A DNA stretch of 19,301 nucleotides, taken from Methanobacteriota archaeon (GTDB taxonomy: Archaea > Halobacteriota > Methanomicrobia > Methanomicrobiales > Methanomicrobiaceae). Position numbers and translations under genes: made by a program. The DNA lies in NCBI GenBank assembly GCA_023396365.1, contig JAEWWL010000054.1, forward strand, positions 1 to 19,301, in the 5' to 3' direction. Below the pieces are notes generated by a model. The model made no database searches, was not told the origin of the DNA, and was given only the letters and a program-made list of their open reading frames with translations. Numbering within the stretch: the first letter of the stretch is position 1; every line of letters begins with the position of its first letter. Of this stretch, positions 14,888 through 19,301 are shown one piece after another.

Positions 14888-15561
14888 CCGACAATCCTCC
14901 CGTCTGCAAAAATTATTTTTCTGTGTGCATATTCTGCCGTGTTGTCATCGTGCGTTACCATCACAATCGTCCTTCCCTGCCGGTTCAGCTCAGAAAGCAT
15001 CTCCATAATCTGGACACTAGTTTTTGAGTCCAGATTTCCTGTAGGCTCGTCACAAAGGAGAATTTTGGGATCGTTTACAAGCGCCCGTGCGATTGCAACC
15101 CTCTGCTGCTGTCCGCCTGAAATTTCATTCGGCCTGTGAAATGTCCTTGTGCTGTCAAGCCCTACCATCTCAAGAAGCTTTTCCGGGTATCCGGTTTCAT
15201 CTCTTTTTCTGTGCTTTAGGATCAGCGGATATTCCACGTTCTCTTTTAGATCAAGAAGCGGAATTAAGTTGAATTTCTGGAAAATGTAGCCGATTTTATC
15301 CCTTCTTAGATCGGTTAACTCATCGTCATCCAAAGTCTTTACATCTTTTCCGTCGATGTAGAGATTTCCGGAAGTAGGCACATCCAGGCATCCGACCTGG
15401 TTTAAAAGTGTCGATTTGCCTGAGCCTGAAGGACCCATGATTGCGACAAATTCCCCTTCGAAAATTTCTAAGGAGACACTGTCAAGTGCAATCACATCAT
15501 CGGTTGGAAGGGAGTATATCTTTGTAACATTTTCCAGTTTTATTACCGGATTTTCTGACAT
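14884..15561 (-). CDS. MacB/LolD-type ABC transporter ATP-binding protein
   Basis: 225-residue nucleotide-binding subunit that powers the permease encoded next. Walker A GPSGSGKST (43-51), Q-loop Q95 in GYIFQKFNLIP, signature ISGGQQQR (147-154), Walker B ILLCDEP (167-173), D-loop GNLDSKT and switch H204 (VMVTHD). The FQKFNLIPLLDLKENVEYPL wording is typical of the MacB/LolD class. It is 14 bases downstream of the secreted partner gene and overlaps the permease start. Confidence 0.95.
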   Translation of the reverse strand: MSENPVIKLENVTKIYSLPTDDVIALDSVSLEIFEGEFVAIMGPSGSGKSTLLNQVGCLDVPTSGNLYIDGKDVKTLDDDELTDLRRDKIGYIFQKFNLIPLLDLKENVEYPLILKHRKRDETGYPEKLLEMVGLDSTRTFHRPNEISGGQQQRVAIARALVNDPKILLCDEPTGNLDSKTSVQIMEMLSELNRQGRTIVMVTHDDNTAEYAHRKIIFADGRIVG

Positions 15562-15575
15562 GATTTATTCCTTAA

Positions 15576-16859
15576 TCAGCGCTTTTGCAGTGTGCCCAAC
15601 TTTTCTCTGCCTATATCAGCAGCTTTCTTTAATACTCCCTTTCTCCATGCAAATACAAGGACTGTTCCTGCAATTATTACAATCAGAATTTCAAAAACCG
15701 GTATTGAATTCATTCCGCTTCCCATGTTTCCCATTCCCGGCATTCCTCCCGGACCGCCACCTGAGGGTCCGCCCTGCTGGCCTGATGCACCTGCAGAGCC
15801 TGATGTGCCTGATATTTCAGACGACTTAGATTCAGAACTGACTGTTACTGTTTTTTCATAGTTATTTCCGCTTTCATCCTTGTAGGAGATTATTATGGGA
15901 ATTTCACCTGATGCAGATGTAAAAGTCACATCAAAACTTGAAAAGTCATCAGCTTCAAGAGACCCAATAACATATGATTTGTATGGATCAACTGCAACGC
16001 CAGGACTTCCAACTGTCACAACAACAGATTTTGCTTCATCAAGTCCTGCATTGGTGATATCACCTGAAATTGTCTTATATGAACCGGAACTTGAAATTTC
16101 AACATTGTTTAAAACCGGATTCGCACTTTTTTTGTCTTCTCCAAATATTACCGGAATATAAATTTCCGATGTGTGAGTCGTCATCCCGTTGTTATATGTC
16201 ACAACAAATGTCATGTCTGTTTCAGAAGACGGTGTAACGTCAAATCTGACAACTGATGATGCATCCTTTGCAAGCGCTCCGATGAAATGACTTGTCTGTG
16301 TTGAAGAGAGTCCATCACCCTTAACCGCAATAGATACGCCTGAGACACTATTTTCCCTTGGATTTCCAATTGTCAGTGAAACCGAATCGGTTTTTCCCTC
16401 CTGGTAGTATTCAGGAGCATCTGTCACTGCAATTGAGAGTCCGGAGTTTTCAATCTTTACCGGTATGCTGTAGCTTAAACTATTTGAACCGGCAAAATCC
16501 AGATAGAATCTCGGGTAATATATCCCGTCCGGCGAGGTCGCTTTGATAGTAAAAGTAAACTGCATCTCGTTTCCGGCACCGATATATCCGACTATATCAT
16601 ATGCCTGATCATTTAATACCTGCAGGTCCTTTGTGTATAGTTCTGCTCTTTTTACAGAGACACTTTGACTGCCGGTATTTTTCACATTAACAGTAATTGT
16701 CCCTGTATCGCCATTCATAAAAACCGGTGGGTCCTGTGTTACCGATGTTACTGATATATATGTATATGCTGTGCTTTCAGTTTCTTCAGCAGCTGCTGCC
16801 TGTACTGCTGACATCATAATTATCAGCAGAAATAATGCCTGTTTAAAATTAATCTTCAT
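15576..16859 (-). CDS. Secreted, C-terminally anchored COG1361/CARDB-like protein (ABC partner)
   Basis: 427 residues from ATG 16859, where GGGA lies eight bases upstream; an extended frame to 17012 adds 51 residues of AT-rich noise ahead of the signal peptide. Residues 1-24 are a signal peptide ending AAAA. Residues 25-340 are three or four Ig-like beta repeats of the CARDB/COG1361 kind (for example TITVNVKNTGSQSVSVKRAEL, VSLTIGNPRENSVSGVSIAV, ISGDITNAGLDEAKSVVV). Residues 341-385 are a low-complexity Ser/Gly/Met linker. Residues 386-405 are a membrane helix, followed by a basic cytoplasmic tail. It is first in the operon with a MacB-type ATPase and permease, so it likely serves as the extracellular adaptor or substrate-facing partner, in the position MacA has in bacteria, though not homologous to it. 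Confidence 0.85.
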   Translation of the reverse strand: MKINFKQALFLLIIMMSAVQAAAAEETESTAYTYISVTSVTQDPPVFMNGDTGTITVNVKNTGSQSVSVKRAELYTKDLQVLNDQAYDIVGYIGAGNEMQFTFTIKATSPDGIYYPRFYLDFAGSNSLSYSIPVKIENSGLSIAVTDAPEYYQEGKTDSVSLTIGNPRENSVSGVSIAVKGDGLSSTQTSHFIGALAKDASSVVRFDVTPSSETDMTFVVTYNNGMTTHTSEIYIPVIFGEDKKSANPVLNNVEISSSGSYKTISGDITNAGLDEAKSVVVTVGSPGVAVDPYKSYVIGSLEADDFSSFDVTFTSASGEIPIIISYKDESGNNYEKTVTVSSESKSSEISGTSGSAGASGQQGGPSGGGPGGMPGMGNMGSGMNSIPVFEILIVIIAGTVLVFAWRKGVLKKAADIGREKLGTLQKR

Positions 16860-17354
16860 AAAGTTCCCTGAATTTTTGTTTATTCTTTTCAAACTTATGC
16901 TGATTTTCAAAAACCAGAATGTCCCTAAATTGCCGGAAATCAAAATTTTTACCTTAATCATAATTTGGAATTGTGGTATTATTTTCAGAAAACAGGATAA
17001 GAGGATAATCACTTTTCACTGTTGAAAAGGATTTTTTTATTCCGCCGCTTTTTTTTGTTTGGTGGGAGGCACCGGAATAAAAGATTTTTAAAGATTTATC
17101 TTCCATTAAGAAAACCAGTTTTCTCCTATCCTGATATTTTTTTGTCTGAGCAAAAATTTCAGCTTTTTTCTGCAAATATTCTTCTGGTCTGGTCTATTTT
17201 TCAGTGTGGAGTTTATATTATCCGAGTTATGTTCGGATTTTTGTTTCACGGATGTTTTATTTTACCTCTCTGAAATTTTCCGGTTTCTTTTATTCCGGAT
17301 TACATTTTCTTAGAACAGGGGAGATTCACGCCTTATTTGATTATTTGTGCAATA

Positions 17355-17431
17355 CCCCCGGCTTAAATTAAGAGAGGAGGGGATTAGCGGATTAAATCTG
17401 CCCTGACAGCATTTTCCATCCGCATCGCCCC
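17355..17431 (-). ncRNA. Candidate structured RNA or long leader on the minus strand
   Basis: A GC-rich island in AT-rich spacer. On the minus strand GGGG (17428-17431) can pair with CCCC (17379-17382), and GCGGAT (17418-17423) with ATCCGC (17387-17392), forming a nested two-step stem around a CTG/CAG mini-stem (17398-17400, 17407-17409). The same CCCC could instead pair with GGGGG (17355-17359). A strong archaeal TATA box TTATATATAA (17454-17463) lies about 25 bases upstream of the first G run, the right distance for a transcript start near 17432. Could be a small RNA or the 5' leader of the COG1361-like gene. No known family recognised. Confidence 0.35.
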
Positions 17432-17453
17432 GTACAATATGTTTTACATTATG

Positions 17454-17463
17454 TTATATATAA
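17454..17463 (-). promoter_or_regulatory. TATA box (palindromic TTATATATAA)
   Basis: Self-complementary TTATATATAA, the best TATA match in this spacer. On the minus strand it would start a transcript at about 17430, at the foot of the foldable GC-rich segment. Its symmetry means it could also act toward the plus strand, where no gene follows. Confidence 0.45.
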
Positions 17464-17517
17464 GTGACTATAAGTATAGTTAAACCATATATCCATGAAG
17501 TGAAAATACAATTATGC

Positions 17518-17530
17518 AAAAAGAAAAAGA
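17518..17530 (-). terminator. T-tract terminator of the KamA-family gene
   Basis: On the minus strand two T5 runs (17524-17528 and 17518-17522) lie 20-30 bases beyond the stop codon, without a strong hairpin, as is usual in archaea. Confidence 0.4.
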
Positions 17531-17547
17531 GAGAAATGATATAATTT

Positions 17548-18669
17548 TTATAGCAATTCTGATTCACAGACAGACTTTTTATAATCTTCAAGCCAGCGTG
17601 CATCCGGATTTTTCCTAAAGACCATAAATTTTCCATAATTTTTTGGATCAGCTGCCTGATGATATTTCATGTATGTGTACCTGTCATCTGTTCCCAGGAT
17701 TTCTATCTTTCCGGTCTTATGCGACATTATAAATCTGATTCTTTTTGCAAGACCTGAACATTTCATTTTTGCCTGCTCAATTATGCTGTAAGCCTCTTCA
17801 ACCGGAACTGAAAAGCAAAAGTTTCCTGTTGTCGGCCTGCACTGAAAGAGATAATATGGCGCAATCCCTGTCTCTGCAAGTTTATTTAAAAGCTGAGAAA
17901 TAACATCCGGGCTGTCATTTACCCCTCTTAAAATTGGAGTCTGGTTTGCCAGTATTGCACCTGCACTTAAAAGAGCTGAGACTGCCTCAACTGCAGGCTT
18001 TGTAAGCTCACGCGGATGTGAAAAATGTGTCATTATGTAAATCCGTTTTTCATCTGTGCTGAATTTTTCAATCATTTCAATAAGGGCTGAATCATTTAAG
18101 ATGCGGTACGGATTGAATGCCGGCATCCTGCTTCCTATTCTTATGATTTTTACATGCTCAATCTCTCTTAGCTTTGAAATAACCTGATTAAGAATGGAAG
18201 TTTTGAGCATCAGAGGGTCTCCTCCTGTTAAAAGAACATTTGATATTTGCGGATTGTCCCTGATATATTCAATTGCTTCGTGATAATCTTCCACTGTCTC
18301 AGAATCAGTATCAAGAAATATCCGTTTTCTAAAGCAGTAGCGGCAGACACCGCCGCATTTTTCGCTGATAATCATAAGGGCAGTCGGACCGTATTTATGC
18401 TGGATTCCCTTAACTACTGTATTGTCTGACTCACCTGAAGGATCTAAGTCTCCTCTTTCATCAAGCTCATGGATATCAGGAATAATTATCCGCCTTATAG
18501 GATCTTTTTTGTCATCCCAGTCTATAAGCGAGAGATAATATTCATTTGAACGGAAAGGAAATTTTTCCTCTGTCTTTTTAATATTTTCAGAGTCCTCCCC
18601 AGGCACTCCCGGGATATCATCTGTTCTGCTTATTATTTTAGGGTTAGACAAATTGTTATCAGATTTCAT
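17548..18669 (-). CDS. KamA-family radical SAM protein (lysine 2,3-aminomutase-like)
   Basis: Radical SAM enzyme of the lysine 2,3-aminomutase family. Residues C105, C109 and C112 in KCGGVCRYCFRKR are the CxxxCxxC cluster motif, followed by LLTGGDPLM (146-154), RIGSRMPAFNP (177-187), THFSHPRELT (214-223), NQTPILRGVND (242-252) and the FQCRPTTGNFCF segment (275-286). The start at 18669 is decided by a strong GGAGGAG immediately upstream and gives 373 residues; a longer frame to 18807 has no support. Where classical lysine 2,3-aminomutases carry the PLP Lys in PGGGGK, this protein has SHKTGK with K321, so PLP use is plausible but not certain. In methanogens true AblA works with acetyltransferase AblB to make the osmolyte N-epsilon-acetyl-beta-lysine; no ablB is adjacent. 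Could be AblA, an EpmB-like modifier or another mutase. Confidence 0.85.
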   Translation of the reverse strand: MKSDNNLSNPKIISRTDDIPGVPGEDSENIKKTEEKFPFRSNEYYLSLIDWDDKKDPIRRIIIPDIHELDERGDLDPSGESDNTVVKGIQHKYGPTALMIISEKCGGVCRYCFRKRIFLDTDSETVEDYHEAIEYIRDNPQISNVLLTGGDPLMLKTSILNQVISKLREIEHVKIIRIGSRMPAFNPYRILNDSALIEMIEKFSTDEKRIYIMTHFSHPRELTKPAVEAVSALLSAGAILANQTPILRGVNDSPDVISQLLNKLAETGIAPYYLFQCRPTTGNFCFSVPVEEAYSIIEQAKMKCSGLAKRIRFIMSHKTGKIEILGTDDRYTYMKYHQAADPKNYGKFMVFRKNPDARWLEDYKKSVCESELL

Positions 18670-18784
18670 TTTTCTCCTCCAATTCCTATAAGAAATTTTT
18701 GATTTTTGTTCAGGACCTTTACATCCGCTTCTCTTTTTGAGGTTACACAAATGCTGCCTTATTTTAGATTTTCTCACACACACA

Positions 18785-18808
18785 AGTGGAAACAACACTC
18801 TTTCCACT
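18785..18808 (-). repeat. Perfect 8-bp inverted repeat upstream of the KamA-family gene
   Basis: AGTGGAAA (18785-18792) and TTTCCACT (18801-18808) are exact reverse complements separated by eight bases. It is 116 bases before the start codon. It could be an operator (dyad spacing of about 16 bp centre to centre) or an RNA hairpin in the leader. Confidence 0.5.
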
Positions 18809-19141
18809 GGAGAGTCTGCACAGAGCCTTAATTTTTAGGAAGCAGGACTCTTAAGCCATTCATTTCAGTGTTTTGCCGGGCGATTCAATGAATCATAAAA
18901 GATATTTTTTGAAATTTGCCTCGGAAAATCATTCAACACTTTTTTGTTTTATTATGGTTATTATGTTATTTAACTTTATGTCACTTTTATAAAGAAATGA
19001 CAAAATAAAGAAAATAAGTAAGTCTTTCAAAAAAATACCAATAAATTCAAAAATTTTTAAACTATCATTAAAAACAGAATAATAATACTCCAGCTGTCTT
19101 TCTAATATTGAATTTCATTTAAAACAATTTCTGAAAACAAT

Positions 19142-19155
19142 AAAAATACAAAAAA
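19142..19155 (-). terminator. T-rich terminator after 5S rRNA
   Basis: On the minus strand T6 (19150-19155) and T5 (19142-19146) lie 23-36 bases beyond the mature 3' end of the 5S rRNA, in a generally T-rich run. Confidence 0.45.
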
Positions 19156-19177
19156 CAGAAGAGACAATTTATGCAAC

Positions 19178-19298
19178 AATTGCAGCGTTAGATGGTTTCC
19201 GAGAACTCGCGTATCTCAGTACAGCATCTGACGTAAACGGGCTTAACTGCCGGGTTCGGAATGGGTCCGGGTGTTGCCCCGTTGCTATGGCCGCAATT
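19178..19298 (-). rRNA. rrf: 5S ribosomal RNA
   Basis: On the minus strand the sequence contains the highly conserved 5S core: ACCCATTCCGAACCCGGC, AGTTAAGCCCG and ACTGAGATACGCGAG-type segments. Ends are set by the terminal stem: 5' AATTGCGGC pairs along its length with 3' GCTGCAATT (one G-U), giving 121 nt. Complete within the window. Whether it closes a full rrn operon or stands alone cannot be seen, because its upstream side is at the window edge. Confidence 0.96.
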
Positions 19299-19301
19299 GA
19301 A

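Larger units (their letters stand above)
16860..17547. other. 688-base gene-poor spacer
   Basis: Lies between the first gene of the ABC unit and the 3' end of the KamA-family gene, both on the minus strand. It holds the kamA-side terminator at its right edge, a TATA-like palindrome TTATATATAA (17454-17463), a hairpin palindrome ACTATA-AG-TATAGT (17467-17480), the GC-richer foldable segment described separately, and presumably the promoter of the COG1361-like gene. Short open frames on both strands (17022-17273 plus; 16954-17175 minus) lack ribosome sites and recognisable sequence. Confidence 0.6.
18670..19177. other. 508-base AT-rich spacer between KamA-family gene and 5S rRNA
   Basis: No supported gene on either strand and no tRNA seen. 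Contents: the KamA-gene leader with a strong ribosome site; an 8-bp inverted repeat AGTGGAAA/TTTCCACT (18785-18808); a short repeat GATTC-AAT-GAATC (18882-18894); TGTCA/TGACA arms (18979-18983, 18998-19002) flanking a TATA-like TTTATAAAG; and T-rich terminator sequence for the 5S rRNA on the minus strand near 19142-19155. Confidence 0.6.

Noticed and set aside
16860..17012. N-terminal extension of the COG1361-like protein
   Set aside because: The added 51 residues are low-complexity AT-driven sequence lying before a normal signal peptide whose ATG has a GGGA site.
16954..17175. Possible 73-residue minus-strand gene
   Set aside because: TTG start, no ribosome site, no recognisable motif, AT-biased residues; it lies in the probable leader region of the ABC unit.
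17022..17273. Possible 83-residue plus-strand gene
   Set aside because: Phe/Leu/Arg-rich translation typical of AT-rich noncoding DNA, no ribosome site, opposite to neighbours.
17467..17480. Short palindrome ACTATA-AG-TATAGT as a mobile-element end
   Set aside because: No partner repeat, no target-site duplication and no transposase; simple AT-rich dyad next to a TATA box.
18670..18807. N-terminal extension of the KamA-family protein
   Set aside because: A strong GGAGGAG sits just before the ATG at 18669; the extension is Arg/Lys-rich and overlaps the inverted repeat.
18840..19177. tRNA gene next to 5S rRNA
   Set aside because: Searched both strands by eye for a cloverleaf with GTTCRA-type T-loop; none found.

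Overview
The window is archaeal and most likely from a hydrogenotrophic methanogen of the Methanomicrobiales (Methanoplanus/Methanolacinia-like; genus not certain). It contains a cytoplasmic MvhAG-type [NiFe] hydrogenase, a DUF2115-like protein typical of methanogens, archaeal roadblock/LC7 proteins, an archaeal NadX-NadA-NadC pathway, AT-rich TATA-type promoters, T-tract terminators, and an archaeal-looking 5S rRNA. Every base belongs to compact coding units or short AT-rich spacers. I see no insertion sequence, integrase, CRISPR array or tRNA.

Layout. (1) 3-524: 5'-truncated msrA, convergent with a DUF2115-family gene (533-1285, minus). (2) 1436-4436, plus: iron/maturation unit with a DtxR-type metalloregulator fused to FeoA, FeoB ferrous iron transporter, and a HycI/FrhD-type [NiFe] hydrogenase maturation protease. 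(3) 4553-10915, plus: a tight ten-gene unit, the most interesting part of the window. Its first half encodes a DUF2226/DUF4388-like protein, a single-pass membrane protein with a roadblock-like domain, a MinD/ParA-type ATPase, and a 64-residue single-pass membrane protein. Its second half encodes a 2x[4Fe-4S] ferredoxin, a Cys-bearing V4R-like protein, [NiFe] hydrogenase small and large subunits, a roadblock/LC7 protein, and a fused DUF2226-like + roadblock protein. (4) 10929-13460, minus: nadX-nadA-nadC, NAD biosynthesis from aspartate. (5) 13670-16859, minus: a secreted, membrane-anchored COG1361-like protein with a MacB-type ABC ATPase and permease. (6) 17548-18669, minus: a KamA-family radical SAM protein. 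(7) 19178-19298, minus: complete 5S rRNA, with an AT-rich spacer after it.

How the genes fit together. Units 2 and 3 form a plausible functional series: iron uptake, the protease that trims the hydrogenase large subunit, then the hydrogenase itself. The hydrogenase catalytic pair resembles group 3c (MvhG/MvhA) by length and Cys spacing, but there is no MvhD, HdrABC or FrhB in the window. Instead it is embedded among a MinD ATPase, three roadblock-type folds and two membrane anchors. The inference is a hydrogenase that is docked to, or positioned at, the cytoplasmic membrane, or whose output is read, by a nucleotide-driven scaffold. This is not the canonical heterodisulfide-reductase-linked enzyme. 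No existing name for this assembly is visible to me. I may be re-finding something comparative genomics of Methanomicrobiales has noted as an orphan hydrogenase cluster, so novelty needs checking.

Two gene-poor stretches (16860-17547 and 18670-19177) are described below. The first contains a TATA box followed by an unusually GC-rich, foldable segment on the minus strand that could be an unannotated RNA.
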